38,302 nt of DNA from Rubrivivax sp. Its GTDB lineage: Bacteria > Pseudomonadota > Gammaproteobacteria > Burkholderiales > Burkholderiaceae_C. The stretch covers positions 1 through 38,302 of the forward strand of contig JAURZM010000071.1 of the NCBI GenBank assembly GCA_030653385.1, in the 5' to 3' direction. Position numbers and translations under genes: made by a program. The notes below the pieces were generated by a model that was not told where the DNA came from, ran no database searches, and saw only the letters and a program-made list of their open reading frames with translations. Positions 15,033 to 22,945 of this stretch are shown piece after piece (position 1 is the stretch's first letter; each line of letters starts with the position of its first letter).

Positions 15033-17003
15033 TCAACGCAGAGTGCGGGCCTCGGCCCGCGCCAATGCGTCGGCGGGGCCGAAGAGCACCAGGGAGTCGC
15101 CGGCCTCGATGCGAGTATCCCCAGCAGGCTGCAACTGGCGCCGCCCTTGGCGCACCAGCGCTGTCACCGCCACGCCTTCCAGCGCCAGCTCGGACAGGGC
15201 CTGGCCGACGACGAGGCACTCGGCCGAGATCTTCACAACGTGCAGCCGATCTGCGTCAGGGTCAGCCTCGAACGTGTCGTGCAGCTTGTCGCCCGCGAAC
15301 AGTTCGCGCAACTGGCGGTATTGGCCGGCGCGCTCGGCCTGCATACGGCGCAGCACGCGGGCCAGCGGGACGCCAAGCTGGAGCAGGGCCTGTGAGGCGA
15401 TCATCAGCCCTGCCTCCAGCGTCTCAGGAACCACCTCGGTGGCGCCGGCCGCTCGCAGATCGTCGACGGTGCTCTGGTCGCGCGTGCGCACCATCACCGG
15501 CAAGTCCGCATGGCGAGCGCGAATCTGCTGCAGGGTCTTCAGCGCGGCGGCGGTGTCCTCGTGCGTGATGACCACCAGCTTCGCGGCGCTGAGCCCCAGG
15601 GCCTCGAGCAGCTCGACCTGGGCGCTGTCGCCGTAGTGGACGAGTTCGCCGGCTAGGCGCGCTTCGCGCACGCGGTCTGCATCCAGGTCAAGCGCCGCGT
15701 AGGCGATGCCCTCGGATTCGAGGAAGTGACCCAGGCTTTGGCCGATTCGGCCGTAACCTGCAAGGATGACGTGGCCGGCCAGCGGCGCCGGCTCCGGCGT
15801 GCTCAGCTCGACTTCCGATCCGCCCGAGCTCGCCGCTTGGGGCGACAGTCGCCGTGCGATCGCATGGTTGTAGCGGATCAGCACCGGCCCCGCGACCATC
15901 GAGAACAGCACCGAGGTGAGCACGATCTGGCCGAGCGCTTCATCGAGCAGCCGAGACCCCAGGCCGAGCGAAAGCAGCGCAAAGCCGAATTCGCCGCCCA
16001 CCGCCAGCAGCGCGCCCGTGCGCCAGGCGGTGGGCATGTCGATGCCGGCGCTTCGCACGATGGCCGCCACCAGCGTCCCCTTCACCAACAAGAGCACGGC
16101 CGCGCCGAGCAGGCCCCAGTGCCAGATGCGCGCCACCGCAGCCGGGTCGATCAGGGTGCCGACGCCGACGAAGAACAGACCGAGCAGCACGTCGCGAAAG
16201 GGCCGGATGGTGGTTTCGACCAGATGACGGAATTCGGTCTCGCCGAGCACCATGCCAGCGAGGAAGGCGCCGAAGGCCATCGACAGACCGAGCGACTGCG
16301 TCGTCGCGCCGGCTGCCAGCGAGACGAACAGCACCGTCAGCGTGAGCAGTTCGGGCGAGCGGCGGGCAGCGACCAGGTGGAACAGTGGCCGCAGGAGCTT
16401 TTGCCCGAGGTAGAAGACGAGCACAAAGGCCAGCGCTGCTTTCGCCAGCGCCCAGGCCAGCGCGCCACCCAGCGATGCTGCACTGGCGGCTGCGAGCACA
16501 GGGATGACAACCACGAAAGGTACCGCGGTGACGTCCTGGAACACCGACATCGCCACGCCCAGTCGGGCATGCCGCCCATGCTCCTCCGAGAGGTCGGCGA
16601 GTTGCTTGCTGATGATCGTGGTCGACGACTGCGCAAAGACCGCACCGATGACGAAGGCCGCCGCCGGCTCCAGCCCGGCAGCCCACGCCAGCAGCCCGAC
16701 CGCAGTCGTGGTGAGCGCCACTTGCGCCGTGCCCAGGCCCAACACCAGATGGCGCAGTGCGTGGATCTGCGGCAACGAGAAGTTCAGCCCGATGGTGAAG
16801 AGCAGGAAGACGATGCCGAATTCGGCGATCGCCTGGATCGGTTCTGCCTCGACCACCGGGCCGACGGTGTGCGGCCCCAGCAGCACGCCGACGAGCAGAT
16901 AGCCAAGGATGGAGGGGATGCGCAGCTTCTGGAACACCAGTACCACCGCAACGGCGCAGCCGAGCAGCAGCAGGATCTGTGAGAAGGAGGGATCGATTGC
17001 CAT
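15033..17003 (-). CDS. CPA2-family K+/H+ antiporter with RCK (TrkA-N and TrkA-C) domains
   Basis: A 656-residue KefB/KefC-like protein. About 12 membrane helices fill residues 1-390, with GYLLVGVLLGPHTVGP, FLLFTIGLNFSLPQI, and SVFQDVTAVPFVVV, whose QD pair marks the ion site of K+-type CPA2 carriers. An RCK/TrkA-N domain follows near 410-530, with the Rossmann loop GYGRIGQSLG and the acidic end DLDADR. A TrkA-C domain ends the protein. This is a ligand-gated K+ efflux or K+/H+ antiporter of the inner membrane; NAD(H) or nucleotide gating is likely from the Rossmann motif. It lies 42 bases before the USP fragment and 147 bases after the USP at 17151, all on the minus strand. Confidence 0.93.
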   Translation of the reverse strand: MAIDPSFSQILLLLGCAVAVVLVFQKLRIPSILGYLLVGVLLGPHTVGPVVEAEPIQAIAEFGIVFLLFTIGLNFSLPQIHALRHLVLGLGTAQVALTTTAVGLLAWAAGLEPAAAFVIGAVFAQSSTTIISKQLADLSEEHGRHARLGVAMSVFQDVTAVPFVVVIPVLAAASAASLGGALAWALAKAALAFVLVFYLGQKLLRPLFHLVAARRSPELLTLTVLFVSLAAGATTQSLGLSMAFGAFLAGMVLGETEFRHLVETTIRPFRDVLLGLFFVGVGTLIDPAAVARIWHWGLLGAAVLLLVKGTLVAAIVRSAGIDMPTAWRTGALLAVGGEFGFALLSLGLGSRLLDEALGQIVLTSVLFSMVAGPVLIRYNHAIARRLSPQAASSGGSEVELSTPEPAPLAGHVILAGYGRIGQSLGHFLESEGIAYAALDLDADRVREARLAGELVHYGDSAQVELLEALGLSAAKLVVITHEDTAAALKTLQQIRARHADLPVMVRTRDQSTVDDLRAAGATEVVPETLEAGLMIASQALLQLGVPLARVLRRMQAERAGQYRQLRELFAGDKLHDTFEADPDADRLHVVKISAECLVVGQALSELALEGVAVTALVRQGRRQLQPAGDTRIEAGDSLVLFGPADALARAEARTLR

Positions 17004-17150
17004 GAGGCCGTAAAAGACGTGCGGGCGGCTTCCGGTGATTGTGGGTGACGGTGAAGTGCTGAATTGCCCTCAAGCCACGAGTAAGCCCCTGGGGGCGGCA
17101 TTCAGCTAGCAGCACACAGCCAACCTCATCGGCTGGTGGTTCCATGGCAA

Positions 17151-17576
17151 TCACTTGACGAGGGTGACAGGCACTTGCGCGGCGTGCACCACCTTGGTCG
17201 CAACCGAACCGAGCAGCAGGCCCGCCGCGGCGCCCATGCCTCTTGTGCCCATCACGACGGCATCGCAGTCCTGTTCTGCGGCGCAGGCTGCAATCTCCTC
17301 GCCAGGGCGCCCGATGCGTACGTGGCACACGGACAACAGGCCAGCAGACTGCACCACAGCCTGAGCCTGATCCAGCACGGCCTGACCTTCGCGCCGGAGT
17401 TCCTGGCTGAACAGGTCCGGTGGCACCAGCTTGCCCGGAAAGGTGTGCACCGGTGGAGTCTGCACGTTGAGCAGATGCACTTGCACCCCGGCCCTGTCAC
17501 GCAACTCGGCGATGGCATGGCTCAATGCTCGCATCGCGCTCTCAGAACCATCGATGGGTACCAGTGGCTTCTGCAA
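17151..17576 (-). CDS. Universal stress protein, single UspA domain (TTG start)
   Basis: A 141-residue USP. The product begins (M)QKPLVPIDGSESAMRALS and keeps the ATP loop GTRG-nine residues-GS (MGTRGMGAAAGLLLGSVA) near the C-terminus. The start is taken as TTG at 17576, because an AGGAG lies 7 bases upstream and the USP fold begins there. The longer frame to 17777 adds 67 residues with no USP character. It is divergent from the USP at 17867; the 290-base gap between them holds an FNR-type box. Confidence 0.88.
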   Translation of the reverse strand: MQKPLVPIDGSESAMRALSHAIAELRDRAGVQVHLLNVQTPPVHTFPGKLVPPDLFSQELRREGQAVLDQAQAVVQSAGLLSVCHVRIGRPGEEIAACAAEQDCDAVVMGTRGMGAAAGLLLGSVATKVVHAAQVPVTLVK

Positions 17577-17715
17577 TGCGATTCTCCTGATGTCGATGGA
17601 CCAAGGCGTTGCTCGCCAAGGCGGGAACGAACGAGCAGTGTCCTGAGGAGACGGGCCATGCGCGCCGAAGGTTCCCCTGCCTGGGCCAGCCTGACCCTGT
17701 TGCAAGACGGTTGCT

Positions 17716-17729
17716 TGACAGGGATCAAC
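17716..17729. promoter_or_regulatory. FNR/ANR-type binding site between divergent USP genes
   Basis: TTGAC-AGGG-ATCAA matches the FNR/ANR consensus TTGAT-N4-ATCAA at 9 of 10 positions and has the exact core TTGA-N6-TCAA. It is roughly central in the 290-base gap between the USP genes starting at 17576 (minus) and 17867 (plus). USP genes are known members of Anr regulons in Pseudomonas. No convincing -10 element stands at the class II distance on either side, so which promoter it serves is open. Confidence 0.6.
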
Positions 17730-17853
17730 GAACCTGACGATCCCGGCGCCCACGGCTCGCGCACTCCCCATCAACATCGATCGGATCGACGGGCGGACAG
17801 TTTGGGCCGCAGCCGGAGTATGGTCTTCTGCCTCAGCGTTCCTGAAGATCGAT

Positions 17854-17858
17854 AGGAG
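17854..17858 (+). promoter_or_regulatory. Ribosome-binding site of the USP at 17867
   Basis: AGGAG, 8 bases before the ATG, supports that start. Confidence 0.7.
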
Positions 17859-17866
17859 TCACCCTC

Positions 17867-18301
17867 ATGTTCGACAAGATCTTGCTCCCCACCGACGGAT
17901 CGGACGTGGCCCTCGGCGCTGCGGAGCGCGCGGTTGCGCTGGCCAAGCTCGCGGGGGCCGAGTTGCACGTGGTCTTCGTGCTGGAGCCCTATCCCTACAC
18001 GGGGATTGGTTCGACCAACAGCGCCGGGGTCCAGGCGTACCTGGCCGATTCGCAGCGCCAGGCCGTGGAAGCTTTTGCCCGCATCCGAGCGGCAGCGGAC
18101 GTGCCAGCCGTGACCTTGAGCACCGAGACCGTCGAAGGCAGCAGTCCGGCCGAACAGATCGTCGAGACCGCGCGCCGCTGCGGCGCCGACCTCATCGTGA
18201 TGGGGTCGCACGGCCGCACCGGTGTCGCGCGCGTGGTCCTGGGCAGCGTGGCTGGCAAGGTACTGATGCTTTCGCCGGTGCCGGTGATGATCGTCAAGTA
18301 G
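17867..18301 (+). CDS. Universal stress protein, single UspA domain
   Basis: A 144-residue UspA-domain protein with a canonical start MFDKILLPTDGSDVALGAAE, an ATP loop GSHG-nine residues-GS (GSHGRTGVARVVLGSVA), and the usual terminal strand VPVMIVK. Length is standard for ATP-binding single-domain USPs. It stands alone on the plus strand, divergent from another USP and convergent with the P-type ATPase (34 bases between the stop codons). The upstream FNR-type site suggests low-oxygen control. Confidence 0.94.
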   Translation: MFDKILLPTDGSDVALGAAERAVALAKLAGAELHVVFVLEPYPYTGIGSTNSAGVQAYLADSQRQAVEAFARIRAAADVPAVTLSTETVEGSSPAEQIVETARRCGADLIVMGSHGRTGVARVVLGSVAGKVLMLSPVPVMIVK

Positions 18302-18334
18302 TGCGGCACGCCGGCCCGATCGAGCGGCCAGCGT

Positions 18335-21064
18335 TCATGCAAGCGCACCAAGGCGCCGCAGCGCGGCCTTCTCGACCTCGAGGATCATCAGCAGCCCGAC
18401 GCCCACCGCCATGATGCGCAGGCCCCAGGCCAGCGGCAGCGCCTCGGTGCGGAACAGCTGCTGCATCAGCGGCGCATAGGTGAAGAGCAGCTGCAGCGCG
18501 AACACGCCGCTGACGGCGGCCAGCACCCTCGGCGTGCCGCGAACCCCTTGCCACGTGAAGGACGGGGACTTCAGGTAGCGCACGCTGAACAGGTAGAACA
18601 CCTCCATGCACACCAGCGTATTGACCGCCACCGTGCGGGCCGCCTCCACGCTGGCACCGTGCCACAGCGCCCACTCGAACATGCCGAAGATGCCGGCCAG
18701 GAAGAGCGTCGATACGAACACGATGCGCCAGACGAGGAAGCGAGACAGCAGCGGTTCGCCTGCAGGCCGGGGCGGCCGGCGCATGACGTCGGCTTCGGTC
18801 GGCTCGAACGCAAGCACCATCGCCAGCGCGACCGAGCTGACCATGTTCACCCAGAGCACCTGCGCCGGCAGGATCGGCAAGGCCACGCCCAGCAGCACGG
18901 CCAGCAGCAGGGTCAGCGACTCACCGCCGTTGATCGGCAGCAGGAAGGTGACGGTCTTCTTCAGGTTGTCGTAGACGGTACGGCCCTCTTCGACCGCGTG
19001 GGCGATCGACGCGAAGTTGTCGTCGGCCAGCACCATCGCGCCGGCCTGCTTGGCGGCTTCGGTGCCCTTCATGCCCATGGCCACGCCGACATCGGCCTGC
19101 TTCAGCGCCGGAGCATCGTTGACGCCGTCACCGGTCATCGCCACGATCTCGCCGTTGGCCTTCAGCGCGCGCACCAGGCGCAACTTGTGTTCAGGGCTCG
19201 CACGCGCGAACACGCGGGCATCGCGCACCGCCTCGCGCAGGGCAACGTCGTCCATGGCCTCGATCTCGGGCCCGGTGATGGCGCGATGGTGATCGCCCAT
19301 GCCGAGCTGGCCGGCGATGGCGCTGGCGGTCACGCCGTGGTCGCCGGTGATCATCACGACACGGATGCCGGCGGCATGGCATCGTGCCACCGCGTCGACG
19401 GCTTCGGCGCGCGGCGGATCGATGATGCCGACGATGCCCAGCAGCGTCAGCCCCTGTTCGACATCGCTGTGCTGCAGCTCCTGCCGGCCGGCCGGCAGCT
19501 CGCGCTCGGCCAGCGCCAGCACACGCCGCCCGGCACGCGCCTGTGCGTCTATGGCGTCGCGCCACGCATCGGCCGCCAGCGGTTGCACGAGGCCGTCGGG
19601 GCCGGCTTGCTGCGTGCACATGGCCAGCACCCGCTCGGGCGCGCCCTTGAGCAGCAGCACCGCGGCATCGCCTCGCGCATGCAGCGTGGCCATGTAGCGG
19701 TGCTCGGACTCGAAGGGGATGACGTCCAGCCGCTCGCGTTCAATCCTGAGTTCGGCCGGGTTCATTCCGGACTTCATCGCCAGGGTGAGCAGGGCGCCCT
19801 CGGTCGGGTCGCCGGCCAGGTGCCAGCCCGTGCCGTCTTCATGCAGGCTGGCGTCGTTGCACAAGGCAGCGACTTCGGCAAGGCGCAGCGCCACCGGGGA
19901 GTTGGCCGCCAGTCCCGCCGTGTCGACGGCCTGGCCGTCGAGCATGACCGCACCCTGCGGGGCATAGCCAGCACCCTGCACCTCGAGCGCCTGGCCGCCG
20001 CAGATGACCGATTGCACGGTCATCTCGTTGCGGGTGAGCGTGCCGGTCTTGTCGGAGCAGATGACGGTCACCGAACCCAGCGTCTCGACCGCCGGCAGGC
20101 GACGGATCACCGCATGGCGACGTGCCATGCGCTGCACGCCGATCGCCAGGGTGATGGTCAGGATGGCCGGCAGGCCTTCTGGGATCGCCGCCACCGCCAG
20201 GCCGACCGCGGCCATGAAGGTCTCGGCGGCCGACATGCCGCGCACCAGCGTGCCGAACAGGAACAACAGCGCGGCGGCCCCCAGGATCACGACCGTCAAT
20301 CGCTGGCCGAAGACGGCCATCTTTGCCAGCAGCGGTGTCGTGCCTTGCTCGACGGAAGCCAGCATGCGCCCGATGCGGCCGATCTCGGTGGCGGCTCCGG
20401 TGGCCACGACGACCGCCCGCGCCTGGCCCTGGGTCACCAGCGTGCCGGCATAGCCCATGCACAGGCGGTCGCCGATGGACGCATCGGCGGCCACCGGGCC
20501 GGTCACCTTGTCCACCGGCACCGACTCGCCGGTGAGGGCGGATTCATCGACACGCAGGTTGCGCGCCTGCAGCAGGCGCACGTCGGCCGGGATGCTGTCG
20601 CCCGAGGCCAGCAGGACGATGTCGCCGGGCACCAGGTCCGCGGCATCGATGTCGTGCTGCCGGCCGTTGCGCAGCACCACCGCGTGCGGCGAGAGCAGGT
20701 GGCGGATCGCCTGCAATGCCCGCTCGGCCTTGCCTTCCTGTATGAAGCCGATCAGGGCATTGAGCACCACGACCGCAGCGATGACCCCGCCGTCGATCCA
20801 GTGGCCGATCGCCACGGTCACCACCGCCGCCACCATCAGCACGATCAGCAGGAGGTTGTTGAACTGGCGGACCAATCGCGCGAGCAGCCCCGGGGGTGGC
20901 GCCTCGGCCAGGCGGTTGGGGCCGTGCAACTCCAAGCGACGACTGACCTCGGCCTGGTCCAGCCCATCGGGCGCCGAGCCCAGGGCCAGCAGGACGTCGG
21001 TGCACGGGGACGCGTGCCAGATGCTGCGCTTGTCTGGTGCGGTCGATTCAGCGTCAGCTTGCAA
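18335..21064 (-). CDS. P2-type cation-transporting P-type ATPase
   Basis: About 909 residues with an N-terminal cation-ATPase domain, actuator, phosphorylation site SDKTGTLTRNE (Asp near residue 338), hinge TGDGVNDAPALKQADVGVAMG, and about 10 membrane helices. M4 has IPEGLPA and M5 has NGGES, as in SERCA-like pumps. M6, however, reads LWVNMVSSVALA, which lacks the Asp that binds Ca2+ in SERCA. It is therefore related to PacL/PMR1 but with uncertain ion choice (Ca2+, Mn2+, Na+ or other). There is no ATG near the start. TTG at 21064, five bases after GGAGGG, is preferred; TTG at 21079 is the alternative. An FNR-type box lies about 120 bases upstream. Confidence 0.92.
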   Translation of the reverse strand: MQADAESTAPDKRSIWHASPCTDVLLALGSAPDGLDQAEVSRRLELHGPNRLAEAPPPGLLARLVRQFNNLLLIVLMVAAVVTVAIGHWIDGGVIAAVVVLNALIGFIQEGKAERALQAIRHLLSPHAVVLRNGRQHDIDAADLVPGDIVLLASGDSIPADVRLLQARNLRVDESALTGESVPVDKVTGPVAADASIGDRLCMGYAGTLVTQGQARAVVVATGAATEIGRIGRMLASVEQGTTPLLAKMAVFGQRLTVVILGAAALLFLFGTLVRGMSAAETFMAAVGLAVAAIPEGLPAILTITLAIGVQRMARRHAVIRRLPAVETLGSVTVICSDKTGTLTRNEMTVQSVICGGQALEVQGAGYAPQGAVMLDGQAVDTAGLAANSPVALRLAEVAALCNDASLHEDGTGWHLAGDPTEGALLTLAMKSGMNPAELRIERERLDVIPFESEHRYMATLHARGDAAVLLLKGAPERVLAMCTQQAGPDGLVQPLAADAWRDAIDAQARAGRRVLALAERELPAGRQELQHSDVEQGLTLLGIVGIIDPPRAEAVDAVARCHAAGIRVVMITGDHGVTASAIAGQLGMGDHHRAITGPEIEAMDDVALREAVRDARVFARASPEHKLRLVRALKANGEIVAMTGDGVNDAPALKQADVGVAMGMKGTEAAKQAGAMVLADDNFASIAHAVEEGRTVYDNLKKTVTFLLPINGGESLTLLLAVLLGVALPILPAQVLWVNMVSSVALAMVLAFEPTEADVMRRPPRPAGEPLLSRFLVWRIVFVSTLFLAGIFGMFEWALWHGASVEAARTVAVNTLVCMEVFYLFSVRYLKSPSFTWQGVRGTPRVLAAVSGVFALQLLFTYAPLMQQLFRTEALPLAWGLRIMAVGVGLLMILEVEKAALRRLGALA

Positions 21065-21425
21065 GGAACCCTCCGTCAACGCTCTGGCACATCGAAGCCT
21101 CCCGTGTCATGACGCGGACTGGGCCGCTTGGTCGAGGCTAGAGCGATCCACGAGGCGCCTGGTTCCTCACCGGTGCTTGAGGTATGTCAACAACCCTGTT
21201 GCCGTCGGTGGCCCGGGGGCCGGTGGTGCTACCTGCAGCATGCGCATTGCGGTGGCCGCGCCCACGTTGATGTCACACTGAACGAATGGTCACCTCCGGA
21301 TGCGCCCGCACGCCACGACAGCCCATCGACGCGGCCGTGCAGCGCGCCGGCGAGCGCGGGCGGCACAGGCGCGGCAGCGGCCTGGGACGTCGAGCAATCT
21401 TCGACCGGGGCAGGGTGTTCCCCGG
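21065..21425. other. Divergent intergenic region between P-type ATPase and GntP permease
   Basis: About 360 bases with no gene. It holds an exact FNR-type core (21177-21190) overlapped by a second short palindrome, CAACA-ACCC-TGTTG (21188-21201). Open frames continue into it from the permease gene but show no protein features. Confidence 0.5.
21177..21190. promoter_or_regulatory. FNR/ANR-type binding site upstream of the P-type ATPase
   Basis: TTGAG-GTAT-GTCAA has the exact core TTGA-N6-TCAA and matches 8 of 10 positions of the extended consensus. It lies about 120 bases before the ATPase start and about 240 before the permease start, so the ATPase is the likelier target. No clear -10 box was found at the expected distance on either strand. 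Confidence 0.5.
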
Positions 21426-22847
21426 ATGATCGGCATGGCCGGCATCGTGTTCGCGCTGGTGCTGCTGATAGCGCTGGCCTACCGTGGTGTGAGCGTCCTC
21501 GTGCTGGCACCTCTATGCGCACTGCTGGCGGTGCTGTTCAGTCCTGACGCGCCGCTGTTCGCGAGCTACACCCAGGTGTTCATGAAGGCCCTGGGCGGTT
21601 TCGTGATCGCCTTCTTCCCGCTCTTCCTGCTGGGCGCGGTGTTCGGCAAGCTCATGGAGGCCAGCGGCGCGGCCCTGGCCATCGCCCAGGCCATCGTGCG
21701 ATGGCTGGGCGCACAGCAAGCGGTGCTGGCGATCGTCGGCGCGTGTGCCGTGCTCACCTACGGCGGCGTGTCGCTGTTCGTGGTCGCCTTCGCGGTGTTT
21801 CCGATTGCCGCCGCGCTGTTCCGCGCGGCGCAGATTCCCAAACGGCTGATCCCGGCCACGATCGCACTGGGTGCGTTCACGTTCACGATGACGGCGCTGC
21901 CGGGCACGCCGGCGATCCAGAACGCCATCCCAATGCCGTTCTTCGGCACCACCCCCTTCGCGGCGCCCGGTCTGGGCTTGATCGGCGGCGCCGTGATGCT
22001 GGGCTTCGGCTGGTGGTGGCTCATCCGGCGTGCCGCGGCTGCCCGGCGGGCCGGGGAGGGTTATGGCGCCGAGGACGCAGCGCCCTTGCAGCCCGATGCG
22101 GCAGCCCCGCAGGCGCCTTCATCGATGCCCTTCGGCATGGCCATCGCGCCGGTGGTGCTCGTCATCGCGCTGAACTACCTGCTCGCCACCTGGCTGTGGC
22201 CTGCGCTGGACACGTCCTACCTGGCCGATGCCCGCTTTGGCGCCACGTCCGTTCAAGCCGTGCGCGGCATCTGGGCGGTCATCGGCGCGCTCAGCGCCGC
22301 CATCGTGCTGCTCGCGGTGCTGTGGTGGCTGGCACAGAGGGCACGTCGCGACCAGGGCATCGGCTTAAGGGCGGCGCTGGAGGAGGGGGCGGGGGCCTCG
22401 GTCATGCCCCTCATGAACACGGCCTCGCAGGTGGGGTTCGGCGCCGTGATTGCGTCACTGGCCGGATTTGCGCTGATCCGGGACGCCGTGCTGGGCATCG
22501 CGCCAGGCAACCCGTTGGTGTCCATGTCGATCGCGATCAACATCCTGGCGGGCATCACCGGTTCGGCATCGGGGGGCATGAGCATCGCCTTACAGACCCT
22601 CGGGGCCACCTGGCTGGAGATGGGGGGCGCTGCCGGCATTGCGCCGGACCTGCTGCACCGGGTGACCGCGATTGCGACCGGGGGCCTGGATGCGCTGCCA
22701 CACAACGGCGCCGTCATCACCTTGCTGGGCATCTGCAAGCTCACGCACCGGCAGAGCTATCTGGACATCTTCGTGGTGGCGGTCGCCGTGCCGGTGCTGG
22801 CACTGGTGTGTGTGGTGACGCTGGGCAGCTTCTTCGGCAGTTTCTAG
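21426..22847 (+). CDS. GntP-family permease (gluconate/hydroxybutyrate/citrate-type)
   Basis: A 473-residue membrane protein with about 12 helices. Family-like segments are FFPLFLLGAVFGKLME, LTYGGVSLFVVAFAVFPIA, FTMTALPGTPAIQNAIPM, NILAGITGSASGGMSIAL, and VTAIATGGLDALPHNGAVITLL. These are features of GntP/citrate:H+ permeases; the short-chain 3-hydroxybutyrate-type members look most alike. The start ATG at 21426 (MIGMAGIVFALVLL) is chosen because a helix begins there; the frame extends upstream to 21300 with basic low-complexity sequence. It is followed after 98 bases by the hydroxyacid dehydrogenase and then the lactate permease, suggesting uptake of a hydroxy-acid substrate by H+ symport. 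Confidence 0.88.
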   Translation: MIGMAGIVFALVLLIALAYRGVSVLVLAPLCALLAVLFSPDAPLFASYTQVFMKALGGFVIAFFPLFLLGAVFGKLMEASGAALAIAQAIVRWLGAQQAVLAIVGACAVLTYGGVSLFVVAFAVFPIAAALFRAAQIPKRLIPATIALGAFTFTMTALPGTPAIQNAIPMPFFGTTPFAAPGLGLIGGAVMLGFGWWWLIRRAAAARRAGEGYGAEDAAPLQPDAAAPQAPSSMPFGMAIAPVVLVIALNYLLATWLWPALDTSYLADARFGATSVQAVRGIWAVIGALSAAIVLLAVLWWLAQRARRDQGIGLRAALEEGAGASVMPLMNTASQVGFGAVIASLAGFALIRDAVLGIAPGNPLVSMSIAINILAGITGSASGGMSIALQTLGATWLEMGGAAGIAPDLLHRVTAIATGGLDALPHNGAVITLLGICKLTHRQSYLDIFVVAVAVPVLALVCVVTLGSFFGSF

Positions 22848-22945
22848 CGCTCAGATGGATCGTTCGCGTCGGCACGGTGCCGATCAGCGACCGACCCTTG
22901 CCGCATCGGCGCGGCCACCCCGCGTGGGCGTGATACCGTGGATTC

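Noticed and set aside
17085..17096. GCCCCTGGGGGC as a terminator hairpin after the USP at 17151
   Set aside because: The loop would be too small for a stable stem and no T tract follows.
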